The notes under the pieces: generated by a model
Told to the model about the DNA's origin: nothing
Seen by the model: the letters and a program-made list of their open reading frames with translations, nothing else
Database searches by the model: none
DNA from: DASYAE01 sp036501535
GTDB lineage: Bacteria; Actinomycetota; Actinomycetes; Streptomycetales; Catenulisporaceae
DNA: 64,000 nucleotides
Assembly (NCBI GenBank): GCA_036501535.1
Contig: DASYAE010000062.1
Coordinates: 1-64,000 of the forward strand
Reading direction: 5' to 3'
Shown here: positions 8,683 to 17,178 of the stretch, piece after piece
Position numbering within the stretch: the stretch's first letter is position 1
How the letters are laid out: each line of letters opens with the position of its first letter
Translations under genes and position numbers: made by a program

Positions 8683-9147
8683 ATGACTGCGAGCGACGCT
8701 GCCGGTCAGCCATGCGGCCCGTACGGGCCGGACGGCTTGCCGCTGATGAGCGTCCGGACCGCGGGCGACCGGCGGTCGATCGTCATCGAGGCCTGCGGCG
8801 AGGTCGACATCGGCACCGCGGGTCTGCTGACCGCCTGCGCACTGCGCGCGTTGCGCTGCCACCCGCTGCGCTTGACCGTCGACCTGTCCGGGGTCACCTT
8901 CTTCAGCGCGGCCGGACTGCGTGCCCTGATCCACATCGGGACGGCGGCCGACACGGAGGCGACGGACTTCCGCCTGCGAGCACCATCGCACAGCGTGACG
9001 TACGTGTTGGACCTCGCCGACGCGCTCGACCAGTTCCGCGTGGACGGGATCGACGGCGCGCACACGAACGGCGCATACACGGACGGCGCACATACGGATA
9101 TGGACCCGGACGCGCCCGAGCCGGAAGGAACCGGCGCCGCGTCATAG
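8683..9147 (+). CDS. STAS-domain protein lacking the usual phosphorylated serine
   Basis: 154 residues from ATG 8683, preceded by AAGGG. The STAS core is clear (SIVIEACGEVDIG, LRLTVDLSGVTFFSAAGLRALIH). The motif normally D-S/A-S-G is here S-A-A-G, so the serine phosphorylated by RsbW-type kinases is alanine. The tail (residues about 125-140) has three copies of a five-residue repeat GAxTD/N, encoded by a 15-base tandem repeat at 9055-9099. The gene is divergent from the GAF-ANTAR gene. Confidence 0.82.
   Translation: MTASDAAGQPCGPYGPDGLPLMSVRTAGDRRSIVIEACGEVDIGTAGLLTACALRALRCHPLRLTVDLSGVTFFSAAGLRALIHIGTAADTEATDFRLRAPSHSVTYVLDLADALDQFRVDGIDGAHTNGAYTDGAHTDMDPDAPEPEGTGAAS
9055..9099 (+). repeat. 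15-bp tandem repeat, three copies, inside the STAS gene tail
   Basis: Units starting at 9055, 9070 and 9085 share GGCGCxxAxACGxAx. They keep the frame and encode GAHTN, GAYTD, GAHTD. Confidence 0.8.
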
Positions 9148-9164
9148 GGTGGACGCGTAGACGC

Positions 9165-9194
9165 GAGGAGCACAGCCAAGAGGAGTACAGCTAA
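9165..9194 (+). repeat. 15-bp imperfect tandem repeat carrying Shine-Dalgarno-like GAGGAG
   Basis: GAGGAGCACAGCCAA at 9165 is repeated as GAGGAGTACAGCTAA at 9180, followed by GGAG and the ATG of the SDR gene at 9205. The run gives three ribosome-site-like sequences in a row. Confidence 0.6.
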
Positions 9195-9204
9195 GGAGCC
9201 AGCG

Positions 9205-9946
9205 ATGGCCCACGTTCTGATCACCGGATCGAGTGACGGACTCGGCCTCATGGCCGGCCGCCTGCTGGCTGACGAGGGCCACTCGGTCACGCTGCATGCA
9301 CGCAATGCCGCCCGCGCCGATGATGCGCGCCGCGCTGCCGTCCGCCGCGGGGATCGTGGTCGGCGACCTGACCACCGTCGCAGGGATGCGCGACGTGGCC
9401 AAACAGGCCGACGCCCTCGGCCGCCTCGACGCGGTGATCCACAACGCCGCGGTCGGCTATCGCGAGCCGCACATCGAGACCGCGGACGGGCTCTCGCACG
9501 TCTTCGCCGTCAACGTTCTGGCGCCATACCTCCTGACCGCGCTGGTCACGCCGCCCGGACGGCTCGTCTACCTCGGCTCCGGCATGCACCGCGGCGGATC
9601 GCCGAGCCTTGACGATCCGCAGTGGAAGGCCCGCCGCTGGAACGGCTCACAGGCCTACTCCGACAGCAAGCTGTTCGACGTCGTCCTCGCGTTCGCGATC
9701 GCCCGGCGCTGGCCCGAGGTGCTGAGCAACGCGGTGGACCCCGGCTGGGTGGCCACCAGGATGGGCGGCCGCGGCGCTCCCGACGACCTCGGCCTCGGAT
9801 CGGTCACCCAGGCCTGGCTGGCCGTCAGCGACGAGCCCGCCGCGACCGTGACCGGCGAGCACTTCTACCACCAACGGGCGCGGGAGACGCACCGCGCGGC
9901 TCACTCGTCCGAGGCCCAGGACGCACTGCTCGACTACTGCGCGTAG
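9205..9946 (+). pseudogene. Short-chain dehydrogenase/reductase gene with a frameshift near 9335
   Basis: From ATG 9205 (ribosome site AAGGAG) the frame gives a proper SDR start: MAHVLITGSSDGLGLMAGRL, with the TGxxxGxG nucleotide motif. After LHARNAARADDAR the sense reading moves to another frame, where ALPSAAGIVVGDLTTVAGMR, VIHNAAVGY and the catalytic YSDSK (Tyr-x3-Lys) continue to the stop at 9946. Inserting two bases (GC) in the GCGCGCC run near 9335 would restore one frame of about 247 residues. The product would be an NAD(P)-dependent oxidoreductase. A mutation or an assembly error are both possible. Confidence 0.75.
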
Positions 9947-10001
9947 GTGACCGGAACTGAGCTGCCGTCATATCGCTGACGCAGCCGCCGAACGGCAGAA
10001 A

Positions 10002-10028
10002 GCAGGAGGCAGGAGGCAGGAGGCGGGA
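10002..10028 (+). repeat. 7-bp tandem repeat between convergent genes
   Basis: GCAGGAG occurs three times in perfect tandem (10002-10022) and is followed by a decayed fourth unit. It lies between the stops of the SDR and MFS genes. Confidence 0.8.
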
Positions 10029-10044
10029 CGCGGGAGCCGATCGC

Positions 10045-11400
10045 TCATCCGGCGGATCGCGGCGCGGCGCCCGAGGTGAGGCCGCGCCAGCCGGCCAGGG
10101 TGATCCCGGCGATCAGCAGGCCCGCCGCGGCGAAGGCCGCGCGTGCGCCGGCCGCGTCCGCCAGTGGTCCGGCCGCGATCGAGGTGACCGGCGACATGCC
10201 GGGCAGCGCCATGGTCCAGGCGCCCATGACCCGCCCGCGCATCGCGGGATCGGCCCGCAGTTGAACGAGGGTGTTGGCGCGGGCAATCATCCAGATGGAG
10301 GCCATTCCGGTGGCTCCCATACCCAGGAAGACCAAGGGCAGATTCGGCGCGTAGGCCGTGACCGCCACGCACAGGCCGGTCGCCACCGCCAGCCAACCCA
10401 CCTGACGCCCCGTCGGCTCGCCGCCCCCGCGCGCGGCGAGCAGTGCGCCGGGCAGCGCGCCGATCCCGAACGCCGCCGTCAATGCGCCGTAACCGCCACC
10501 GCTGAGGTGGAAGCTCTGCACGGCGAGCAGCGGAAAAAGCACCGCCGGATTGAACAGGATGCCGCAGGCGGCGGCGAGCAGCAGGCACGCCCGGATCGCA
10601 GGGATCGACCACGCGTAGCGCAGCCCCGCGCGCGCAGCGCCCTTGCCCTTGCGCGGACGCGTGCTCGACCCCTGAGCCGGATCCGACGGCTCGGCCGCGC
10701 CGATTTCGACGACCGCGGCGGTCGCCTTCGTGCGGTAACGGATCAGCACGGCGATCGGCGCCAGGAACGACACGCCGTTCGCCAGCACGCACGCCGCCGG
10801 GCCGAGCAGCGCGAGGAACAGGCCGCCGAGTCCGGGGCCGAGGACGCGCGAGGTGTTGAGGATGACCTCGTAGAGGCTCACGGCCCCGGCCAGCCGGTCC
10901 CGGCCCACGAGGTCGAGCACGTAGACCTGCCGGGCCGGGCCGTCGAACGCGTTGACGAGCCCGGACGCCACCGAGACCGCGACGATCGACCGGTAGCGCG
11001 CGGCGCCGGAGGCGATCAGGACGAACAGCACCCCGCTCAGCACGGTCAGCGAGCTCTGCGTCGCGATCAGCAGGCGGCGCCGGTCGATCCGGTCCACCAG
11101 CGCCCCGGCCCACGCGCTGCCACACAGCACCGGCAGCATCGTGGCGGCGGAGAGCAGCGCGAGGTCGAAGCCGCGCCCGGTCATCTTGAGCACCAGCCAG
11201 GACGTCGCCACGGACTGCGTCATCAAGCCCGAGGACGAGGTGATCTGGCTCAGGAACCACCAGCGGAAGGACGGCACCGCCAACGCGGCCATCGGCCCGA
11301 TCCGGGGCGGCGGTAATTCTGGCTGGACAATTTTCTCTGTTTCGCGATAATTAAGAGAAGCCGCCAGCTCCTCCGATGTCGCCGCGTTTGTCGAGTCCAC
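10045..11400 (-). CDS. MFS transporter (MFS_3/EntS-like)
   Basis: Up to 451 residues with about 12 hydrophobic segments. MFS features include LVDRIDRRRLLIATQ after the second helix, FDGPARQVYVLDLV, LGPGLGGLFLALLGP and the C-terminal MRGRVMGAWTMALPG. This arrangement is typical of the MFS_3 group of efflux pumps related to enterobactin exporters. The start is uncertain: GTG 11400 is used here, but the first 36 codons are unusually AT-rich and ATG 11292 begins just before the first helix. Divergent from the ROK gene; the 11330-11480 stretch is AT-rich and likely holds both promoters. Confidence 0.85.
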   Translation of the reverse strand: MDSTNAATSEELAASLNYRETEKIVQPELPPPRIGPMAALAVPSFRWWFLSQITSSSGLMTQSVATSWLVLKMTGRGFDLALLSAATMLPVLCGSAWAGALVDRIDRRRLLIATQSSLTVLSGVLFVLIASGAARYRSIVAVSVASGLVNAFDGPARQVYVLDLVGRDRLAGAVSLYEVILNTSRVLGPGLGGLFLALLGPAACVLANGVSFLAPIAVLIRYRTKATAAVVEIGAAEPSDPAQGSSTRPRKGKGAARAGLRYAWSIPAIRACLLLAAACGILFNPAVLFPLLAVQSFHLSGGGYGALTAAFGIGALPGALLAARGGGEPTGRQVGWLAVATGLCVAVTAYAPNLPLVFLGMGATGMASIWMIARANTLVQLRADPAMRGRVMGAWTMALPGMSPVTSIAAGPLADAAGARAAFAAAGLLIAGITLAGWRGLTSGAAPRSAG

Positions 11401-11497
11401 GGCGAGTCAGCGTAGGGGACTGCAGAGTGGATGGCGAGCGAGTTCCAGGGCGTTAATTTACGCGATTTCACGAAAATTGAGGGGAGGGATTCGCGCC

Positions 11498-12877
11498 ATG
11501 AAGGACGGTCGGCGGCCAACTGCGGCGGAGCTCGCAGTCGAACAGCACAGCGCGGCGGAGCCCGCGGCCGAGCGGCACGGTGCGGCGAAGCCCGCAGTCG
11601 AGCGGATCAAGGCCGCCATCGAGGTCGGCGACGGCGTCACCCGCGGTGCGCTCTCCACCGGCCTGGGCCTCCCGCTCGGCACGGTCACCACCGCCGTCGC
11701 GGCCCTGATCCGCTCCGGCGCGGTCGTCGAGCGGCAGGTCGGGGTCGGCGGGAGGAGCGCCGGACGCCCGGCCGTCGAACTCGTCTCGGCCGGCCCCGCG
11801 CGCACCCTCGGCGCGGTGATCTGGACGCTCGGCCGGCTGCAGACCGCGATCGCCACCTACGGCGGCACCATCCTCGAGCGCTCCGAGATCGAGGTCGCCG
11901 CGCAGGACACCACCCGGATCGACCTGCTCGAACCGGCGCTGCGGGCCGTCTGCCGGCGGGTCGAGGCGCCGGACCGGGAGTACGCCGCGCCCGACCGGGT
12001 CGTGATCGGCGTTCCCGCCCCGTTCCAGCGCGGCGTGGGCACGCCGTACCGCAAGCCGGTCCCCGCGCAGACCGCGTCCGACGCGGAAGCGACGGAATCC
12101 GGCGCCGAGACCGCGCTCGGCCACAGCCCCAGGCCCGACCCCGGTCAGCACCACCGTCATGAGCACAATCATGAGCACAGTGAGCAGCACAGCCATGAGC
12201 GTGTCGGCGCGGTCGGCTTCGCGCCCTGGCTCAGCACCGACCCGGCCGCGGAACTCGGCGCCCGCCTCGGCGTCCCGGTCCTGGTCGAGAACGACGCCAA
12301 CCTCGGCGCGCTCGGCGAGGCCGGGTCAGGCGCCGGGCGCGGATTCAGCTCCGTGCTCTACATCAAGCTCGGCGAGCGGAGCGTCGGCGCCGGGCTCGTC
12401 CTCGACGGCCGACTGCACCGCGGATCGGCCGGCTTCGCCGGGGAACTGGCGCACATCCACATGGACGACGACGGCCCGCTGTGCGCGTGCGGCGCCCGCG
12501 GCTGCCTGGCGAACCGATTCAAGCAGCCGCTGCTGGAGCTGATGCAGTCCGGCTACGACCGTCCGCTCACCTTCGCCGAGGTGCTGCGTCTGGCCGAGGC
12601 CGGTGAGCCGGGGCCGACCCGGGTGCTGCGCGAGGTCGGCCGCTCCCTCGGCCGGCCGCTCGCCGACCTGTGCACCTTCCTCAACCCCGCGGTCCTGGTG
12701 CTCGACGCGGCCCTGGGCGCCGCGGGCCGCCATGTGCAGGCGGGCATCTCCGAGCAGATCGAGCGATACGCCGCCCCGGCTGCGGCAGCCGCCCTGCGCA
12801 TCGGGCCCGGCTCCCTCGGCTTCGACGCGGACATCGTCGGGGCCGTGCATCTCGCGAGATCGGAAGCGTTGGGCTGA
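11498..12877 (+). CDS. ROK-family regulator with a histidine-rich insert
   Basis: 459 residues from ATG 11498, with GGGGAGGG 8 bases before. A winged-helix N-terminus (RGALSTGLGLPLGTVTTAVA) precedes a ROK domain with VLVENDANLGALGEAGSGAG and the zinc-site motif PLCACGARGCLAN. The ATP-binding DxGxT motif is replaced by WTLGRL, so kinase activity is unlikely and a repressor role is inferred. Between residues about 215 and 235 the protein carries a His/Glu-rich stretch absent from normal ROK proteins. It is divergent from an MFS exporter, a plausible target. Confidence 0.83.
   Translation: MKDGRRPTAAELAVEQHSAAEPAAERHGAAKPAVERIKAAIEVGDGVTRGALSTGLGLPLGTVTTAVAALIRSGAVVERQVGVGGRSAGRPAVELVSAGPARTLGAVIWTLGRLQTAIATYGGTILERSEIEVAAQDTTRIDLLEPALRAVCRRVEAPDREYAAPDRVVIGVPAPFQRGVGTPYRKPVPAQTASDAEATESGAETALGHSPRPDPGQHHRHEHNHEHSEQHSHERVGAVGFAPWLSTDPAAELGARLGVPVLVENDANLGALGEAGSGAGRGFSSVLYIKLGERSVGAGLVLDGRLHRGSAGFAGELAHIHMDDDGPLCACGARGCLANRFKQPLLELMQSGYDRPLTFAEVLRLAEAGEPGPTRVLREVGRSLGRPLADLCTFLNPAVLVLDAALGAAGRHVQAGISEQIERYAAPAAAAALRIGPGSLGFDADIVGAVHLARSEALG
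12146..12199 (+). repeat. Repetitive segment coding for the His-rich insert
   Basis: Repeated CATGAGCA-type units encode a run in which 8 of 18 residues are His and most others Glu, Gln or Arg (QHHRHEHNHEHSEQHSHE). Confidence 0.7.
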
Positions 12878-13115
12878 CGCGCGGACCGCGACGCCGACGG
12901 TGACCACCGCGTTCCACATCAGGCACTGCGCAGTCCGAAGATATAAGGACTCTGTCGTAGGTCCCGCCAACCTCCTCGCACGCTCGCACTATCGCAGATC
13001 GTTATCACTCCCATGCGCACCGTCTTGAACGGATCCGGCGCCGGTTCCGTGCAACCTCTGAAGCCGTCGGCAATCCCGTCGGCCCCCCTCACCCCACGAA
13101 GGAGGACGTCAGAGC

Positions 13116-13667
13116 ATGAAGCGCAGTCTGGCCCGGATCAGCGGCGCCGCGGTCGCCGGCGCCGCCGCTCTCGCCTTCACGGCGGCGTGCAGCAGTAATC
13201 CCAGCACGCCGAGCACGAACTCTTCTTCCTCTGCGCCCGCCGCGAGCTCGCCGGCCTCCTCCTCGGGGGCCGCGGCCGTCGGCATCATGACCACTTCGGC
13301 GGCCGGACTCGGCACCATCGTCGTCGACTCGACCGGCCGGACCGTCTACCGGTACGACCAGGACTCGAACAACCCACCCACATCGAACTGCTCCGGCGGC
13401 TGCGCGACCGCATGGCCGCCGGTCCCGGCCACCACCAACGTTACCGGCGTCGACAGCAGCCTCGTCGGCTCGATCACCCGTTCGGACGGCACGAAGCAGC
13501 TGACCATCGCCGGCTGGCCGGTCTACTACTACGCCGGCGACAGGTCCGCCGGACAGGTCAACGGCCAGGGCAGCGGCGGCGTCTGGTGGGCCGTCGCGCC
13601 GAGCGGCTCCGAGGTGAAGAGCAGCGGCGCGAGCTCCAGCTCGGCCGCAGCAGGCGGCGGATACTGA
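13116..13667 (+). CDS. Secreted lipoprotein with Lipoprotein_15 repeats (COG4315-like)
   Basis: 183 residues. A signal peptide of 25 residues ends in the lipobox FTAACSS, with Cys26 as the lipidated residue. A Ser/Ala/Pro-rich linker follows, then two repeats of the family: LGTIVVDSTGRTVYRYDQD with CSGGCATAWPPV, and LTIAGWPVYYYAGD with GVWWAVAPSG. The biochemical role of this family is not known. A ribosome site (AAGGAGG) lies before ATG 13116. A strong terminator hairpin follows at 13795. Confidence 0.9.
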   Translation: MKRSLARISGAAVAGAAALAFTAACSSNPSTPSTNSSSSAPAASSPASSSGAAAVGIMTTSAAGLGTIVVDSTGRTVYRYDQDSNNPPTSNCSGGCATAWPPVPATTNVTGVDSSLVGSITRSDGTKQLTIAGWPVYYYAGDRSAGQVNGQGSGGVWWAVAPSGSEVKSSGASSSSAAAGGGY

Positions 13668-13794
13668 TCTGCCGGCTCGCCGGTCCTCTCATCCACGCCC
13701 GGACCGCCGGGCCGGACGATGATCCGGCCAGCGCTCACACCGCTGGCCGGATCCGGCCGGTTCAGCGATTCCCGGCCCGGCGGCCGGGCTTCCG

Positions 13795-13834
13795 GCGCCC
13801 GGCTCCTCCGCCATCGCGCGGAGGAGCCGGGCGC
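13795..13834. terminator. Hairpin with perfect 17-bp stem between convergent genes
   Basis: Arms 13795-13811 and 13818-13834 are perfectly complementary around a CATCGC loop. It lies between the lipoprotein stop (13667) and the stop of the carboxylate-amine ligase (13882) and could terminate both. No T-run follows, as is common in GC-rich actinomycetes. Confidence 0.8.
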
Positions 13835-13881
13835 GCACCAGCACCACGTCGGCACCACGTCGGTCGAGCGCATCAGGGCCG

Positions 13882-15015
13882 TCACTCGGACGGCGCAGCG
13901 GTGAGCATCGCGAGATAGTCGACGACGTCGACCCATGAGCGCCGCCGCCGGTATACAGCACGCTGACGGTCAGCGCCGGTCCCGCAGGCGCCGATGCGGG
14001 CCAGCATCCGTGTGGCGATGCTGATATCGCCGGCGGCCTCGAGTGCACCGCGGCTGCGTTCGAGCATAGCCGTGAGCAGCTCCGTCATCGGCCGGCGCAC
14101 GCCGGCCGCCGGATCGAAGGCCGTGCCGCGCAGGCCGTACAGGATCGCCTGGTCGTGGCCCTCGCGCAGCTGCTCATCGCTGATCAGCGGATAGGCGGCC
14201 TCGTCGCGCACATCCGCGAGCAGATCCGTCGCCAGTGCGCGCAGCAGGACCGCGAGCAGCACCGTGACATCGAGGTCGGCGTTGACGTCGGCGACCCGGA
14301 TCTCCAGCGTGGGCAGGTGTTCGGACGGCCGCGCGTACCAGTAGATCATCTTCCGGTCGGCGATCGCGCCGGAGGCGATCATGTGCGCGGTCAGCTGTTC
14401 GTAGCCGTCCTTGTCCACCACAGGCGCGGGGCCGACGGTCGGCCAGCGGCCGTAGAGCACTGATCGCCAACTCGCGCAGCCGTGGTCGCGGCCGCCCGCG
14501 AAGGGGGAGTTGGCGGCCAACGCGTGGATGACCGGCAGCCATGGGCGCAGGTGCGCGCTGAGCGCGAGCGCTTCGTCCCGGGCGAGCGAGCCGAGATGGA
14601 TGTGGCAGCCGCAGATCTCGCTGTCGCAGGTGTCGAGGACGTTGGCGATGTGGTCGGCGATGCGGTGATAGCGATCGTCGTCGGTGATAAGCAGCGGCTG
14701 GTCTGCGAGCACTGCGGTCGGGCAGGCGACCAGCAGGCAGCCAGAACGAGCGCCGGCCTCCGAGACCACGCGGCGGATCTCTGCCAGATCGGCGCGTAAG
14801 GCCTGCGCGACGCTGGTCGGCTCGCTGCGGGTCTCCAACTGCGTCGCGCAGAACTCGGGCGCGACCCGGTTCGGCATGATCTTCGCGGCCGCCTCGATGA
14901 CCTCGGCGGCCCGCGCGACCGTGCACCGGCTGCGTGTGTCGGCGAGCAGGAACTCCTCCTCGACGCCGAACAGCAGCGGCTCGTCGTGTCGTGTGCTGCG
15001 CCGTATGAGGGACAC
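13882..15015 (-). CDS. Carboxylate-amine ligase, YbdK/GCS2 family
   Basis: 377 residues from GTG 15015, with AGGAGG at good spacing. Family motifs: LLFGVEEEFLLAD at the start, PEFCATQLETRSEPT, CGCHIHLGS, PTLEIRVADVNADLDVTVLLA and the Arg-rich C-terminal segment. Members are ATP-grasp-like glutamate-cysteine ligase relatives; several form weak gamma-glutamyl bonds, but the natural substrate is usually unknown. It lies downstream of the lipoprotein gene 15134-15874 on the same strand, with about 118 bases between. Confidence 0.9.
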   Translation of the reverse strand: MSLIRRSTRHDEPLLFGVEEEFLLADTRSRCTVARAAEVIEAAAKIMPNRVAPEFCATQLETRSEPTSVAQALRADLAEIRRVVSEAGARSGCLLVACPTAVLADQPLLITDDDRYHRIADHIANVLDTCDSEICGCHIHLGSLARDEALALSAHLRPWLPVIHALAANSPFAGGRDHGCASWRSVLYGRWPTVGPAPVVDKDGYEQLTAHMIASGAIADRKMIYWYARPSEHLPTLEIRVADVNADLDVTVLLAVLLRALATDLLADVRDEAAYPLISDEQLREGHDQAILYGLRGTAFDPAAGVRRPMTELLTAMLERSRGALEAAGDISIATRMLARIGACGTGADRQRAVYRRRRSWVDVVDYLAMLTAAPSE

Positions 15016-15133
15016 CGTTCCTCCTAACGCGCGTCGGCGTGTCGCACATCAGTGTTCGGAAGAGACGCCGACAGCGGACGCACATCGTCGGATGTATTGC
15101 GGGGCAGCCGGGCCGCCAGAGCGGCCGCGGCCC

Positions 15134-15874
15134 TCAGCCGCCGCTGTAGACCTGCTGCTTTACGCCGCCGTGGTCGTTACAGGCCTCGCTGAAGCCGCCG
15201 GACATGCTGACCATGCCGTCTTCGCATTCGACCATGTAGCCGTTGCCCTTCTGGAAGTAGTCGATGCAGGAGAAGTAGTCGCAGATGTCTTGCGGCGGGC
15301 TCGTGATCTTGCCGCCGCTGCCGCAGTAGTTGTAGCCGTACGGATTCGCCGGGGCGCCGCACAGGGTCTGCGGAGGCGGGCCCGCGACCTGGGCGATCGA
15401 CGCTCCGGTGATCGCCTGGCCGGTCACGGTGTAAGTGCCCGCGTACCCGGCCGTGGTGCCGTCGGTGTTCGTGGCCGTGAACTGTACGGCCACGTTCGCG
15501 CCGTTCGCGGAAAGGCTGTCGACGGTGTCCTCGGCCGTGTCGGCGAATCCAGCCACGAACGTGCCGTAGCTCTGGCCGAGGTTGTCGCCGCCGAGCGACC
15601 AGGCCTCCGTGTAGTCGCGGCTGTTGACGGCGGCGAAGTAGGCCTCGACGACGCCTGCCGGAGTGAGGCCGGGCGGGCTCGCCGGGGGAGCGGAGGCCAC
15701 AGGCGCTGGGGCCGCGGACGACGTCTGCGTCTGCGAGGTCTGGGTCTGGGCCGTGGTCGCGGGCGCTGCAGCACGGGATGTCGGGCCGGATGCGCTTTTC
15801 GCCGTCGAGGCGCAGCCGGCGAGAAGGAGAGTGGTCGCGAAAACGCACAGCAGTGCCGTACGGGACAGAGCCAT
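15134..15874 (-). CDS. Secreted lipoprotein, NTF2-like middle and Cys-rich DUF3761-like end
   Basis: 246 residues. The signal peptide ends in LLLAGCAS, with Cys21 as the lipidation site. A Thr/Gln/Ser/Pro linker runs to about residue 68. Residues 70-160 resemble the NTF2/SnoaL-like fold of secreted actinobacterial proteins (VVEAYFAAVNSRDYTEAWSL). The C-terminus has six cysteines and ends in EDGMVSMSGGFSEACNDHGG, close to the DUF3761 signature. Function unknown; an extracellular, disulphide-stabilised role is inferred. Confidence 0.8.
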   Translation of the reverse strand: MALSRTALLCVFATTLLLAGCASTAKSASGPTSRAAAPATTAQTQTSQTQTSSAAPAPVASAPPASPPGLTPAGVVEAYFAAVNSRDYTEAWSLGGDNLGQSYGTFVAGFADTAEDTVDSLSANGANVAVQFTATNTDGTTAGYAGTYTVTGQAITGASIAQVAGPPPQTLCGAPANPYGYNYCGSGGKITSPPQDICDYFSCIDYFQKGNGYMVECEDGMVSMSGGFSEACNDHGGVKQQVYSGG

Positions 15875-16569
15875 AGCTGCCTCCCAGTGGAAGTTTTCTG
15901 GGCAGGCCGGGCATCGGAGAAGCTCGGTCTCCGGATAATCATTTCACCATATGTCCGCTTCGCCACTCGGACGGCCGACGCGGCATCGGCCCAGGCTCGC
16001 GCCGTGCCGGGCGGGTCGAGCGGTTCCCGGCGGCGCCCCTCGAATAGCAGCGCGGCGCATTCGGCCGGCCGGCGATTGAATCCGTGCTGCACACCCGGTG
16101 CTATTCGCTATTCGCGGCGCTATTCGCGTTCGCTCCCGGCGAAAGCTCGGATGAATTCGCTGGTAATTAATGCCGCGCGGCCGGGCGCGCGGATCAGGCG
16201 CAGGTCGGCGGCCGGCGCGCCGCGCGGACCGCGGCCCCCGACCTGCGGGGTGATCCATTCGGGGCGGTTCTGCGCGTCGCCGCCGGTACCGCGCCGGGCG
16301 CCGCGTGATCGTTTTCTCAGGTAACAGATAATGCTGTAGCTTGGCTTCGCGCGGACTATACTTCCAGCGACCGGTAGGCGGGGCTTGAGGATTTATCGCT
16401 TCGCAGAAGTCTCATGAGGAGCGTTCCACCCCCCGCCGGTCCGCGCGCACCATCCGCCGCCGACAAGGCGGCCCGACGACATCGAGTGGCGGAATGCCCC
16501 CGGGCCGACGACGGTTGTTCGTACCGTCCGGCCCGGCTCCGGACACCGAAGAAGGCAGGTGAACCGACA
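15875..16569. other. 695-base intergenic stretch with CTATTCG repeats
   Basis: No convincing gene on either strand. CTATTCG occurs at 16101, 16108 and 16120, and its complement CGAATAG at 16041. AT-rich patches at 16160-16172 and 16320-16365, with a TATACT at 16357, may hold the promoter of the STAS gene that follows. Confidence 0.5.
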
Positions 16570-16998
16570 TTGACCGAATCGTTGCTGCTCGACGTGACGA
16601 CCGCTTCCGACGAAGCCGTGCTGTACGTGCGCGGTGAGGTCGACATCGCGACCGCCGACCAGCTGCGAGAGCGCCTGATGACCGCCTACGCCGAGCACTC
16701 CCGGCTCGTGGTGGACCTGTCCGGCGCGATGTTCTTCGACGCCTCCGGGCTGCGCGCGCTGCACGCGGTCTACCGCGAGGCGGTCCGGCACGGCCACCTC
16801 CCGCCGATCCTGCGCGGCGTGCGCCCCCTGCTGGTCAAGTCGCTCAAGGCGACCGGGATGTACGGGCTCTTCACCATCGAGCCCGGGCACCAGCCCGGCG
16901 CGCGCTCCGAGGCCGCCCGGCGCAGCCGGCTCGCCGCCCGGCACGGCGCGTCCGGCCGCAGCACCTCCTCGGCGGTGGCGGCCGCGTCCGCCGCTTGA
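16570..16998 (+). CDS. STAS-domain anti-anti-sigma factor
   Basis: 142 residues from TTG 16570, with AGGTGA 8 bases upstream; the in-frame extension before it is Arg/Pro-rich and not STAS-like. Core motifs: AVLYVRGEVDIATADQL and MFFDASGLRALHAVYREA, which keeps the phosphorylatable Ser. A basic Ala/Ser-rich tail of about 40 residues follows the domain. It would act on an RsbW-type kinase; none lies beside it, so its partner must come from elsewhere, possibly the two ATPase genes in this window. Confidence 0.86.
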   Translation: MTESLLLDVTTASDEAVLYVRGEVDIATADQLRERLMTAYAEHSRLVVDLSGAMFFDASGLRALHAVYREAVRHGHLPPILRGVRPLLVKSLKATGMYGLFTIEPGHQPGARSEAARRSRLAARHGASGRSTSSAVAAASAA

Positions 16999-17178
16999 AG
17001 GCCACCGGCCCAGCCCCCGCAGTGACACGCTGATCTGCGGGGATATTCAGCTGCGCGGCGACCGGCGAGATCCGGCGCCGACCCGGCGACGTGGGCTGTC
17101 GATGCTAGGCTGATGCGCATCCTCGCCACACGGCGTCCCACCAGCGCCGTCACGGTGCACGCGATCTGGGGGTGCCGG

